This document shows, in pieces, positions 27,820-36,464 of a DNA stretch of 64,000 nucleotides. The number at the start of each line of letters is the position of its first letter. Position 1 is the stretch's first letter. Source of the stretch: PALSA-505 sp036267135 (lineage in GTDB: Bacteria > Actinomycetota > Actinomycetes > Streptosporangiales > Streptosporangiaceae). The stretch lies in the NCBI GenBank assembly GCA_036267135.1, contig DATAWQ010000037.1, positions 42,744 through 106,743 of the forward strand. Reading direction: 5' to 3'. A program made the position numbers and the translations under genes. The notes below the pieces were generated by a model. It worked only from the letters and a program-made list of their open reading frames with translations, searched no databases and had not been told where the DNA came from.

Positions 27820-28374
27820 GTGATCAATAACGGGACGGAACGCAGTGAAGAAGGACACCTGAGCCCGGATCTGGCCGTCCGCACCCGAACCGACGATGAC
27901 CTCGACGAATGCGTGAAGGTCCTGGCCGAGGTGCATCGCCGCGACGCCTACCCCATGCGCTGGCCGGACGACCCGGCGGGCTGGCTGAACTCGTCCAAGC
28001 TCACCGGCGCCTGGGTGGCCGCCCTGGACGGAACGCTAGTGGGCCACGCCGGCCTGGCCACGGCCGCGCCAGGCGATGCCGCCGCCAAGCTGCTCGGTGC
28101 CCCCGCCGCGATGGTGACCCGGCTGTTCGTCGATCCCGTGGCACGGGGGCACGGCGCCGCGAGCGCCCTGCTGGCGCACGTCGTTCGCGCCGCCAGGGAA
28201 CGCGGCCTTCATCCGGTCCTCGACGTGGACTCCGCTGGGGCTTCGGCGATCGCCCTCTACGAGCGGCTGGGCTGGCGCTTCCTCGGCGCCTCCGAAGCTC
28301 AGTGGGGCCCCCACCGCGTAACCGTCCGCTCCTACGCCGCCCCACCGGCTCCCCAGCGCCCGCCGCCTAATTAA
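27820..28374 (+). CDS. GNAT family N-acetyltransferase
   Basis: 184 residues from GTG 27820, chosen because AGGA sits eight bases upstream. The acetyl-CoA-binding core is MVTRLFVDPVARGHGAASALLAHVV (split at about residue 105), followed by ARERGLHPVLDVDSAGASAIALYERLGWRFLG. The substrate is unknown. Divergent from purA. Confidence 0.85.
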   Translation: MINNGTERSEEGHLSPDLAVRTRTDDDLDECVKVLAEVHRRDAYPMRWPDDPAGWLNSSKLTGAWVAALDGTLVGHAGLATAAPGDAAAKLLGAPAAMVTRLFVDPVARGHGAASALLAHVVRAARERGLHPVLDVDSAGASAIALYERLGWRFLGASEAQWGPHRVTVRSYAAPPAPQRPPPN

Positions 28375-28384
28375 CTGGCGGACC

Positions 28385-28415
28385 ATGCGGGGCCGGGCGT
28401 GGTCTGGCCCCGCAT
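28385..28415. terminator. Bidirectional terminator between GNAT and DUF3151 genes
   Basis: Perfect 10-bp stem ATGCGGGGCC / GGCCCCGCAT with an 11-base loop, 11 bp after the GNAT stop and 77 bp beyond the convergent DUF3151 stop. Confidence 0.7.
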
Positions 28416-28491
28416 CCCGAGGGTTCTTCGCCTGCGCCCGAGACCTAACTGGCCGGAACGCCGGGGTGGCCTGAGGCGCCTGACCTGCGGC

Positions 28492-28905
28492 TCAGCTCCC
28501 GAGCTCTTTCGCGGCCTCGGCGCTGCTGTCACGCAAGAATCCAGCGCACCGTTCGGACTCGTCATCCTCACCGATCGCACCTGCCGACTTACCCAGCATG
28601 TGCAGTGCGCGGAGGAAGCCACGGTTCGGCTCGTGCTCCCAGGGGATCGGCCCCTGCCCGCTCCACCCGGCCCGGCGCAACTGGTCCAGCCCCCGGTGGT
28701 ACCCGGTCCGCGCGTAGGCGTAAGCCTGCACCACCTCGCCGCCGGCGAACGCTCGCTCCGCCAACGTCGCCCAGGCGGTCGAATGCTCCGGAAACTTAGC
28801 CGCGACCTCCGACGGATCAGCGCCACCCGCCAGCAACCGGTCCGCCTCCCAATGCTGAGGCAGATAAGTCGCCGGCGGCCCCGCCATCAAGTTCTCGTGC
28901 TCCAT
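28492..28905 (-). CDS. DUF3151 family protein
   Basis: 137 residues from ATG 28905 (MEHENLMAGPPATYLP). The core PAATFLP-like PPATYLPQHWEADRLLAGG, HSTAWATLAERAFAGGEVVQAYAYARTGYHRGLDQLRRAGW and EHEPNRGFLRALHMLGKSAGAIGE segments are the conserved family blocks. It matches Rv0360c, next to fba in mycobacteria. An upstream in-frame extension through a G-rich tract would add a Gly-rich N-terminus, but is unlikely. Function unknown. Confidence 0.88.
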   Translation of the reverse strand: MEHENLMAGPPATYLPQHWEADRLLAGGADPSEVAAKFPEHSTAWATLAERAFAGGEVVQAYAYARTGYHRGLDQLRRAGWSGQGPIPWEHEPNRGFLRALHMLGKSAGAIGEDDESERCAGFLRDSSAEAAKELGS

Positions 28906-29236
28906 CCCCCCATTCTCCCCGACCCCCGCACCCCCCACGCCCCCCGCCCCCACGCCCCCCGAGCCCCACCGTCCCAAGCACCCCCAGCCCCTACCGTCCC
29001 ATGCACCCCTGACCACACGTCTGGACCATGATCATCTCCACTCTTCCCTTCCTGTGGGGGTATAAAAGGTGCAAATCGGACTCGATTTTGGTTCCAGCGC
29101 GGGAAGAGTGCCAGCCCGGGAAAAGTGGCTGGCGCCGAAGGGCCGGGGTTGCACGGAGCTGGTGTCGCGGGGAGTGCGTGCGGGTCTGGATCGGCGGCAC
29201 GGTTGTTCTGACATAGGTGGCTGGCACTGTGGTGGT
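28906..29236. other. Intergenic region with C/G-rich tract (331 bp)
   Basis: About 28917-29009 is almost only C on the plus strand, hence G-runs on the coding strand of DUF3151. A TATAAAA element near 29060 could serve the downstream AbiEi-like gene. No gene is supported. Confidence 0.5.
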
Positions 29237-30163
29237 GTGGTTAACGGCGGATCTTCTGGCGTGCGAGTGGTTACGCGTGAGCAGCTCACCTCTGCGGGGC
29301 TGTCATCAGAAAAGGTTCGGTGGCTCCTCAGGCAGGGCCGCTTGGTCACGGTCCGGCGGGGCGTCTATGCCACTGCGGATCCAGCGAGTCAGGAGGATCG
29401 GCAGCAAGAACACCTGCTGCAAGTTGCGGCGGCGATCGCGGCGAGCGGCGCGCGTGCGACTGGGAGCCATCAGTCGGCGGCGCTCCTGCATGGTCTCGAC
29501 CTCATCGGGAAACAGACCGGTGATCTTGTCCACCTGACCCGCGCAGCACGGGGCCGGGGAGGTCATTCTGGGCGGGCGGGGACCAGGATCCACCTAGCCG
29601 AGATTCCCGCGACCCACCTGACCGTCATGAGGGGTGTGCCGGTTACTTCGGTGGCGCGGACTGTGGTGGATCTTGCGCGGGTTGGGTCGTTTGCTGAGGG
29701 GGTGGTGGTGGCCGATTCGGCGCTGCGGACGGGGAAGGTCACGGTGGCCGGGATCAAGGCCGTTATCGCTGAGTGCGAGCGCTGGCCGGGAGTGAGACGG
29801 GCCCGGCGGGCGATCGAGTTCAGCGACGGGCGGGCGGAGTCGGCTCTTGAGTCGATCGGGCGGGCCGTCTTTCACGAGCACGGCCTGCCCCCGCCTGAAT
29901 TGCAGGTCTGGGTCGGCACCGATGACCTTGGGGTGGTCGGGAGGGCTGACTACCTGTGGCGAAAGTACCGCACGGTGGCCGAAGCCGATGGCGCCGTGAA
30001 GTACGCGAACCCAGGACGGGCGATTTCGCAGCTCAACCGGGACGCGCGGCTACGCGACGCGGGCTTCGAGGTGGTGCACTTCACCTGGCAGGAGATCACC
30101 ATGGCCCCACGCCAGGTGGTGGACAGGATTCGCGTGGCGTTCGCCCGAAGCGGGTCAGGTTAG
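29237..30163 (+). CDS. AbiEi-like winged-helix protein with DUF559-type nuclease fold
   Basis: 308 residues. The N-terminus (TREQLTSAGLSSEKVRWLLRQGRLVTVRRGVYATADP) is the AbiEi antitoxin-type winged helix. The middle is ATHLTVMRGVPVTSVARTVVDLAR. The C-terminal third (SALESIGRAVFHEHGLPPPELQVWV...GRADYLWRKYRTVAEADGAVKY) resembles DUF559/Vsr-like PD-(D/E)xK proteins. No AbiEii toxin gene is adjacent. The start is uncertain: GTG 29237 is the first plausible one and lacks a clear ribosome-binding site. Its end overlaps convergent fba by 9 bp. Confidence 0.75.
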   Translation: MVNGGSSGVRVVTREQLTSAGLSSEKVRWLLRQGRLVTVRRGVYATADPASQEDRQQEHLLQVAAAIAASGARATGSHQSAALLHGLDLIGKQTGDLVHLTRAARGRGGHSGRAGTRIHLAEIPATHLTVMRGVPVTSVARTVVDLARVGSFAEGVVVADSALRTGKVTVAGIKAVIAECERWPGVRRARRAIEFSDGRAESALESIGRAVFHEHGLPPPELQVWVGTDDLGVVGRADYLWRKYRTVAEADGAVKYANPGRAISQLNRDARLRDAGFEVVHFTWQEITMAPRQVVDRIRVAFARSGSG

Positions 30164-31177
30164 GCGCTTGCCGGTGGCCAGCAAGTCTTCGCAGGCTTGC
30201 TTGACCCGGTCGGTCATGCCGGCTTCGGCGGCCTTGCCCCAGGAGCGCGGGTCATACACCTTCTTGTTGCCGACGTCGCCGTCCACCTTGAGCACGCCGT
30301 CGTAGTTCGAGAACATGTGCCCGGCCACCGGGCGGGTGAAGGCGTACTGGGTGTCGGTGTCCACATTCATCTTGACGACGCCGTAGCCGATCGCCTCGCG
30401 AATTTCCTCGAGGGCGGAACCCGAGCCACCGTGGAACACCAGGTCAAACGGCTTTTCCTTGTTGTACTTGGCGCCGACCGCGTTCTGGATGTCGTTGAGG
30501 ACCGAGGGGCGGAGCTTCACGTGGCCCGGCTTGTAGACCCCGTGCACGTTGCCGAACGTCGCGGCCAGGATGTACCGGCCACGCTCGCCGAGGCCGAGCG
30601 CCTCGGCGGTCTCCAGGGCGTCCTCCGGGGTGCTGTACAGCTTCTCGTTCATCGCGCCGACGACCCCGTCCTCCTCGCCGCCGACGACTCCGATCTCCAT
30701 CTCCATCACGATGTGGGCCTTGGCGCACTCGTCCAAGAGTCCGGACGCTATCCGCAGGTTCTCGTCCAGTGGCACCGCGGAGCCGTCCCACATGTGCGAC
30801 TGGAACAGGGGCTCTTCGCCTCGCGCCACCCGCTCCTGGGATATCGCGACCAGTGGGCGCATGAAGCCATCGAGCTTGTCCTTCGGGCAGTGGTCGGTGT
30901 GCAGCGCCACGTGGATCGGGTACTTGGCGGCGACGACGTGGGCGAACTCGGCAAGAGCGGCCGAGCCGGTCACCATCTCTTTGACGCCTTGCCCGGAGAG
31001 GTATTCGGCGCCGCCAGTGGATACCTGGACGATGCCATCGCTCTCCGCTTCGGCGAACCCGCGCAGGGCGGCGTTCAGCGTCTGGCTGGATGACACGTTG
31101 ATCGCCGGATAGGCGAAGCCGTGCTGCTTGGCCCGGTCAAGCATCTGCGCGTAGACCTCTGGGGTCGCGATAGGCAT
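30155..31177 (-). CDS. fba: Class II fructose-bisphosphate aldolase
   Basis: 340 residues. Zinc and substrate motifs: HTDHCPKDKLDGFM near residue 95, MEMEIGVVGGEEDGV near 165, ATFGNVHGVYKPG near 205 and LVFHGGSGS near 245. Glycolysis and gluconeogenesis enzyme. It follows purA and DUF3151 in conserved actinobacterial order. The AbiEi-like gene is inserted between DUF3151 and fba. Confidence 0.97.
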   Translation of the reverse strand: MPIATPEVYAQMLDRAKQHGFAYPAINVSSSQTLNAALRGFAEAESDGIVQVSTGGAEYLSGQGVKEMVTGSAALAEFAHVVAAKYPIHVALHTDHCPKDKLDGFMRPLVAISQERVARGEEPLFQSHMWDGSAVPLDENLRIASGLLDECAKAHIVMEMEIGVVGGEEDGVVGAMNEKLYSTPEDALETAEALGLGERGRYILAATFGNVHGVYKPGHVKLRPSVLNDIQNAVGAKYNKEKPFDLVFHGGSGSALEEIREAIGYGVVKMNVDTDTQYAFTRPVAGHMFSNYDGVLKVDGDVGNKKVYDPRSWGKAAEAGMTDRVKQACEDLLATGKRLT

Positions 31178-31284
31178 GGCGGTCGCTTCCTGTCGTCGTT
31201 TATGCCGCCCCCAGTATCCCCGAAGCGGCGGGTCTGGAGAGCGCGGGCGTGGCGTGGGGGTTGGGCTGGGCCGGGGCGGGAAGT

Positions 31285-31821
31285 TTAGGACAGGTCTAGG
31301 TCGGAGAGGTCGAAGGCGGCGCGGTAGGGGAGGCCGGCTTCGAGGATCCGTGGCCTGGCGCCGCGTTCGACGACCACGGCGACGCCGACCACATCGGCAC
31401 CTGCCTCACGGAGGGCGTCGACGGCGGTGAGTACCGAGTTTCCTGTCGTCGACGTGTCTTCCACGGCCAGCACGCGGCGACCTGCCACGTCCGGGCCCTC
31501 GATCCTGCGCTGCAGGCCGTGCGCCTTGCCGGCCTTGCGCACCACGAAGGCGTCGAGTGCCCGTCCCCGCTGGGCGGCGGCGTGCAGCATCGCGGCGGCC
31601 ACCGGGTCGGCGCCCAGGGTGAGGCCGCCGACGGCATCGTAGGAAAGGTCTGCGGTGGCGTCGAGCATCACCCGCCCGGCCAACGGGGCAGCCCGGCCGC
31701 TGAGCAAGACCCGCCGCAGGTCGATGTACCAGGTGGCCTGCTGCCCCGAGGAGAGCACGAAGTCGCCGTGCACGACCGCGTGCTGCCGTATCTCGTTGAG
31801 TAGTTCTTCGCGCTCATCCAC
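31285..31821 (-). CDS. pyrE: Orotate phosphoribosyltransferase
   Basis: 178 residues from GTG 31821 (MDEREELLNEIRQHAVVHGDF), a start that matches the length of mycobacterial PyrE; an upstream ATG at 31848 would add nine residues. PRPP-binding motif VLAVEDTSTTGNSV near residue 115 and the VVRKAGKAHG loop near 93 are clear. Pyrimidine synthesis. It is 107 bp upstream of fba in the same direction. Confidence 0.93.
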   Translation of the reverse strand: MDEREELLNEIRQHAVVHGDFVLSSGQQATWYIDLRRVLLSGRAAPLAGRVMLDATADLSYDAVGGLTLGADPVAAAMLHAAAQRGRALDAFVVRKAGKAHGLQRRIEGPDVAGRRVLAVEDTSTTGNSVLTAVDALREAGADVVGVAVVVERGARPRILEAGLPYRAAFDLSDLDLS

Positions 31822-32003
31822 GAAGGCGAGCCTAGGGCAGACCCCCATCCCGATGACAAAGCTGAGCTACCCGCCCGTATCAAAGGGTGGCTGGGCTGGT
31901 GTGGGCGAGTGGGGGTGGTGGGGCGGCTGACGGTCTGGGAGTGGTGGGGCTGGTGGGTTGGACAATGAGCGGTGAAGCTGGGCTACTGCACGGTAATGGT
32001 TGG

Positions 32004-32053
32004 GCCGCCGGCGCCGGTCCCGACCCCTCCACGGGACACGCGGCGCCGGCGGC
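32004..32053 (-). terminator. Strong hairpin after the GGDEF-like gene
   Basis: 13-bp perfect stem (GCCGCCGGCGCCG / CGGCGCCGGCGGC) plus an inner 6-bp stem (GTCCCG/CGGGAC) with a 3-base bulge and a 9-base loop. It begins one base past the stop codon at 32055-32057. Confidence 0.75.
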
Positions 32054-32054
32054 G

Positions 32055-32846
32055 TCAGTGGGCCAGCCCGTCGAGGAGGCAGAGCGCTTCCTCGAGCTGA
32101 GCAGGCGGTTTGATCAGCCGCAGCCGGGTGTCGTGGGCGGCGGCGAGGCCGCGGCGCAGGCCAGTGGCGCAGAACTGGAGTTCAGGCACGGCCCGGACCA
32201 GCGCGATGGCACGGGTGGGCGCGACGAGTGAGAGGGTTTCCCCGCCGGGGAACGCCGACCGCAGTTCGTGGCTGACGAGTATGAGCACGGACAGGCGGTC
32301 CCACGGATCCAGGCTGCGGGGCAGTTCGGCGACCACGAGCCGGTGCGAGTCGGCCGCGCAACCCCCGGCGTCCCGGGCTTCGCGGTACACCTCACCCAGG
32401 CGCGTCCGCAGGTACGGAACGGTGGTCAGCCCGGTGAGCGGGTCCTCGCAGGTGCCGTGGGCCATGGTGGCCAGCCCGGCCTCGGCCCAGCCTTCGGCCA
32501 GCGGCCTGACCAGATCGAGCGGCGGGTCCACGCCGTCCAGCACGTGGCAGAAGGCGGCCAGGTCGGTCACGGCCTCGCCGATGCCGATGCCGCCGCGGGC
32601 GCGTTCCCGTCCGAGCCCCGCGCAGGCGGCAGCCAGGCCGAAGCCGCGCAGGGCCGCGACCGCGACCGTGTCGACGGCGGCCACCCGCCAGTCGTCGTCG
32701 GCGGCCCAGCCGGATATCAGGCTCTGCCGGTGCCACGCCTCACACAGATGGACCACGTGCGGGACGTCGCTGAGCCGGATGCCCGCGGCAGCGTCGGCGA
32801 GCATGCCGCGCTCCCGGTCCGTGTATCCGGCGTCGTCCGACGTCAT
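32055..32846 (-). CDS. Degenerate GGDEF-domain protein
   Basis: 263 residues from ATG 32846 (MTSDDAGYTDRERGML). The N-terminal half is helical (RLSDVPHVVHLCEAW..., VAAVDTVAVAALRGFGL). From about residue 145 a GGDEF-like fold starts with DPLTGLTTVPYLRTRL. The signature that would be GGDEF reads GGETL (FPGGETLSLV), and the metal Asp region reads VVAELPR, so cyclase activity is unlikely. It may bind a nucleotide or act as a scaffold. It is divergent from the ECF fusion gene and shares its 294-bp upstream region. Confidence 0.65.
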   Translation of the reverse strand: MTSDDAGYTDRERGMLADAAAGIRLSDVPHVVHLCEAWHRQSLISGWAADDDWRVAAVDTVAVAALRGFGLAAACAGLGRERARGGIGIGEAVTDLAAFCHVLDGVDPPLDLVRPLAEGWAEAGLATMAHGTCEDPLTGLTTVPYLRTRLGEVYREARDAGGCAADSHRLVVAELPRSLDPWDRLSVLILVSHELRSAFPGGETLSLVAPTRAIALVRAVPELQFCATGLRRGLAAAHDTRLRLIKPPAQLEEALCLLDGLAH

Positions 32847-33140
32847 CCCTGTCCGACCCTTCTCCGCTGGCCCCATGGCCAGCCGGTGTTCACTGCCTGG
32901 CGGGGGCCGGTACCACCCGGCCGGGCCGATGTGCGTGTACCCGCCTCAGGCCATGACGGAGACAGACATCGGTCCGGCCGGAGTGACTCGGCCAACCCGC
33001 CGTGCCGGTGCCCGAACCTGCCAGCCCCGGTGAATGACAGGACCCGACACCAAATTGATGACGGAGAAGCGGTTCCGGCATGACGCGGAATACGCCATGA
33101 TTTTGCGTAGCTATATGCGACGGGACTGGGACGGTGAGTA

Positions 33141-36100
33141 GTGGGCGAACCCGAAGCCGGGCGGCCGCTCATAAGTGACGCCGATCTGATCACAGAGATC
33201 AGGGGCGGCGACATGGCAGCGTACGGGGAGCTATACCGGCGTCACGTGGCTGCCGCGCAGGGGCTGGCGCGCCAGCTCGTGCGCGGGCCTGCCGAGGTGG
33301 ACGACGTCGTCGCCGAGACCTTCTCGAAGGTGCTCGATCTGATGCGGCGCGGCGGCGGGCCGCAGGACGCGTTCCGGCCGTACCTGTTGACAGCCGTCCG
33401 CCGGGTGGCCTACGACCGGTACCGCGGCGAGCGGAAGAACGTCGTCACCGACGAGATAGAGGCCTACGACCCTGGCCAGCCGTTCATAGACCCGGCCGTG
33501 GCCGGGCTCGAGCGCTCACTGATCGCCCGGGCCTTTCTCTCGTTGCCCGAGCGATGGCGGGCCGTCCTGTGGCACACCGAGATCGAGGGCGCCAAGCCCG
33601 CCGACGTGGCGCCGCTGCTCGGGCTGACCGCCAACGGTGTGGCGGCGCTGGCCTACCGGGCGCGTGAGGGATTGCGACAGGCCTACTTGCAGATGCACCT
33701 GTCCGGGGTAACCCGGCAGGAATGCCGCCCCGTGGTCGACAAGCTCGGTGCCTTCGTCCGCGGTGGGCTGTCGGCCCGCGAGGCAAAGGTGGTCTCCGAT
33801 CACCTGGACGGCTGCGCGGACTGCCGCGCCGTCTACGCCGAACTGGCCGACGTCAACGTGGGCCTGCGGGGCGTGGTCGCGCCGATCTTCCTCGGTCCGC
33901 TGGCCGCCGCGTACTTCGCCACCATGGCCAAGGGCGGCGCCATCGCCTGGATCGGCGCCAAGGTGCTGTGGCTCCGGCATGCGCCCAAGCAGCAGCAGGC
34001 GGCGATGGCGGGCGGGCTGGCCGCGGCGGCCGCGGCCATCGCGGTGGCGCTGGCGCTGACCGGGCACGGCATGCCCGTCCCGCCCAAGCACCACGCGGTC
34101 GCGGCCCCACCGGCCGCACCCCAGCCGGTGGCCGCGCCGCCGCCGCACCACCACGTCAAGCCCGCACCGCCCGCGGTCGCGCCGGTCCAGGTGCACGTTT
34201 CGCCACCCAAGCCGGTCCCGCCGCCTAAGACGCCCGCGCCCAAGCCGACGCCACCAGCCAAGACGTCCCCACCTCCGCCGCCACCCCCTCCGCCGCCACC
34301 CCCTCCGCCACCGCCGCCGGTGACGCTGGTCGTCCACGTTGATCCCGTGGGCGCGCTGCTCCGCGGCGGGACGGGGATGCTCACCTTCACCGTGACCAAC
34401 ACCGGCCAGCAGGCCGCCACCGACCTGTCGGCCAGCGTCGGGCTGCCGCCCGGGGTCTCGTTCGTGGGCGGCGGCACCCTGGGCATGGCCGCGCCGATGG
34501 CCATTTCGGCGCCGGGCGGCTGGAGCTGCGGGGCCGCCGCCGCGGGAGCACGGTGCACGCACGGGCCGCTCGGCCCCGGGCAGACCACGACAACGTATCT
34601 GAACGTGGCCATCAGCCCGGACGCCCAGTACGGTGTGCCGCCGACCGTCTCGGTGAATTCTGGCGGGCGCAGCGTGACCGCGACCGGCGGCAGCGGCGTG
34701 GCGACATCGGGTCTGCCGGCCCGGTTCGCCGCCACCGGCAGGCTGGACACGGTCGTCGCGGGCAACACCCTGCCGCCGTGCTGGTGGTGCTGGTCGAAGC
34801 TCGGCTGGCATCAGCCGTCCAGCTCCGCGCCGGTCGCCTTGCCCGGCAACGTGATGTGGGCCGGGCTGTACTGGGCGGGGGCCGGGGTCCCTTCGGAGCC
34901 CGCGATCGACCTGAGAGGACCCGGCGGGTCCTTCCAGCCGGTCGCCGCCGACTCCGTGAGCAGCTCCAGCCTGTACGGCTTCCCCGTCTATCAGGCGTAC
35001 GCGAACGTGACCAGCCTGGTCGCCACCTACGGCGCCGGATCCTGGCAGGCCCAGGTTCCGGTGGGCGAGCCCAATATCGCCGCCGACTCCGGCTGGACCC
35101 TCGTCGTGGTGACCCAGGACCCAACGGCCCCGGTCGGGGAGGCCGTGGTGCTGGACGGCGCCCATGAGGTCAGCGTCGACGATCCGTCGTTTCACGTTCC
35201 GCTCGACGGACTGCTCCCGCCCGGCGCGAACGCGGGCATACAGGTCGTGAGCTGGGCCGGGTTCGCCGACCGCGGCGATCCGGAGCTCTCGTCCTACCGC
35301 CAGACGATGACGGCCGAGCCAGCCGTCGACCTGACCGCCACCTCTCACCCGTACCTGGCGGGAGTCGTGGCGGCGACCACCTCCGCGGACAGCACGCAAA
35401 CCGGCCCGCCACCCTGCGGCGGCTGGCCATCGGCGCACGGCCCGGGCTGGCCGTCCCCCAACGGGGCCAGCGGGCCGTCGATCAAGGGCAGCGGCTGGCT
35501 GGCCAAGGCGGCTGGCTACCCCGGCTGGCCGATCGGCGGATGCGGCTGGAGCGGCCAGCGGGCGCACGTCTCAGCCCATCGGGTGAAGGACCTCAGCGGG
35601 CAGACCCACCACGGCAACCCGAAAGGCTCGGGCGGGCACTCCGGCGGGCCCGGCAGCACCAAACCCGGCAGTCACAAGCCTGGCGGTTCCAAGCCCGGCG
35701 GCGGCCACAACCCTCCCGGCGGCCATAACCCCGGCGGCGGCCACAACCCTCCTGGCGGGCACAACCCTCCCGGTGGTCATAAGCCTGGCAGTGGTCATAA
35801 GCCTGGCAGCGGAAGCGGCGGCTCAAAGCCCGGCCAGGATGGCCCGCTCCCGCACGGGGTCGAGCCCAATCCCTGCCCGCTGTGCAAAGTCCTCGATGGG
35901 CTTGGCTCTGGCCGCCGCATGGCCGGCCAGCCAGCCCCAGGTGTCCCGCACAGTGTCGGCCAGCGGGCGGTAGCGCAGCCCGGCCAGCCTGGCCCGCTCA
36001 CCGGAAGCCTCCCAGGTGCCCGCCAGCTCGGGGGTGTCCGGGATCCACATCGGCAGCTCGGTGTACGGCCGCACGCCGGCCGACAGCAGCACGTCGTCCG

Positions 36101-36464
36101 GCGCCCAGACCAGCTCGGCCGCCGGGGCGGCGGTTCGGCTGGCGGTTGCCTCGGTGGTGGCCACGGCAGCCAGGCAGGCGTCCATGAGCTGGCCGAACGT
36201 GCCGTCACTGGGGCCGGGAACGTTCACCGAGCCGGTGATGCCGCGACGGCCACTGTCCAGCACCCAGGCCGCGAGGTCGCGCGCGTCGGTCAGCCGGACC
36301 GGACGGCCGGGATCGCCGGGGGCGAGCACGCGGCCGCCCCGTGCCACCCTGGCCAGCCACCACGGCAGCCGGCCCACGTCGTCGTGCGGCCCCGCGATCA
36401 GGCCGGGGCGCACGATCAGGTGCCGGCCAGGGAAGGCGGCCGCCACCGCCCGCTCCGAACCTGA
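33141..36464 (+). CDS. ECF sigma factor fused to anti-sigma, membrane and extracellular domains
   Basis: 1107 residues in one frame. Sigma-2 lies in about 10-80 (DMAAYGELYRRHVAAAQGLARQ, then TFSKVLDLM) and sigma-4 in about 125-185 (SLPERWRAVLWHTEIEGAKPADVAPLLG). A zinc anti-sigma motif HLDGCADC is near 220. Hydrophobic segments are near 245-275 and 287-307. A Pro-rich stalk ends in a run of 17 Pro near 377-393. Two extracellular beta-domains follow: DUF11/CARDB-like 394-523, and a domain with CWWCW near 547 and WTLVVVTQDP near 655. Gly/His/Pro repeats fill about 817-893. The last 213 residues are antisense to the epimerase at 35823-36866 and may not be natural. Fused sigma/anti-sigma families of this type are known in actinobacteria. 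Confidence 0.8.
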   Translation: MGEPEAGRPLISDADLITEIRGGDMAAYGELYRRHVAAAQGLARQLVRGPAEVDDVVAETFSKVLDLMRRGGGPQDAFRPYLLTAVRRVAYDRYRGERKNVVTDEIEAYDPGQPFIDPAVAGLERSLIARAFLSLPERWRAVLWHTEIEGAKPADVAPLLGLTANGVAALAYRAREGLRQAYLQMHLSGVTRQECRPVVDKLGAFVRGGLSAREAKVVSDHLDGCADCRAVYAELADVNVGLRGVVAPIFLGPLAAAYFATMAKGGAIAWIGAKVLWLRHAPKQQQAAMAGGLAAAAAAIAVALALTGHGMPVPPKHHAVAAPPAAPQPVAAPPPHHHVKPAPPAVAPVQVHVSPPKPVPPPKTPAPKPTPPAKTSPPPPPPPPPPPPPPPPPVTLVVHVDPVGALLRGGTGMLTFTVTNTGQQAATDLSASVGLPPGVSFVGGGTLGMAAPMAISAPGGWSCGAAAAGARCTHGPLGPGQTTTTYLNVAISPDAQYGVPPTVSVNSGGRSVTATGGSGVATSGLPARFAATGRLDTVVAGNTLPPCWWCWSKLGWHQPSSSAPVALPGNVMWAGLYWAGAGVPSEPAIDLRGPGGSFQPVAADSVSSSSLYGFPVYQAYANVTSLVATYGAGSWQAQVPVGEPNIAADSGWTLVVVTQDPTAPVGEAVVLDGAHEVSVDDPSFHVPLDGLLPPGANAGIQVVSWAGFADRGDPELSSYRQTMTAEPAVDLTATSHPYLAGVVAATTSADSTQTGPPPCGGWPSAHGPGWPSPNGASGPSIKGSGWLAKAAGYPGWPIGGCGWSGQRAHVSAHRVKDLSGQTHHGNPKGSGGHSGGPGSTKPGSHKPGGSKPGGGHNPPGGHNPGGGHNPPGGHNPPGGHKPGSGHKPGSGSGGSKPGQDGPLPHGVEPNPCPLCKVLDGLGSGRRMAGQPAPGVPHSVGQRAVAQPGQPGPLTGSLPGARQLGGVRDPHRQLGVRPHAGRQQHVVRRPDQLGRRGGGSAGGCLGGGHGSQAGVHELAERAVTGAGNVHRAGDAATATVQHPGREVARVGQPDRTAGIAGGEHAAAPCHPGQPPRQPAHVVVRPRDQAGAHDQVPAREGGRHRPLRT
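35695..35820 (+). repeat. In-frame HNPPGG / HKPGSG repeats
   Basis: About seven 12- to 15-bp units (GGCCACAACCCTCCCGGC-like, then GGTCATAAGCCTGGCAGT) coding GGHNPPGGHNPGGGHNPP-type residues. They lie just before the point where the sigma-fusion frame enters the antisense of the epimerase gene. Confidence 0.75.

Noticed and set aside
31870..31965. TG/G-rich stretch between pyrE and the GGDEF-like gene as a G-quadruplex
   Set aside because: G-runs are on the non-coding strand for pyrE and there is no gene reading the other way; not enough to claim.
33087..33109. GGAAT...CGTA as an ECF promoter for the sigma fusion
   Set aside because: The spacer of 14 is too short for usual ECF promoters.
35823..36464. 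Last 213 residues of the sigma-fusion frame as real protein
   Set aside because: They are the antisense of a clearly conserved epimerase and have no domain of their own. I kept the frame as seen but flagged the overlap.
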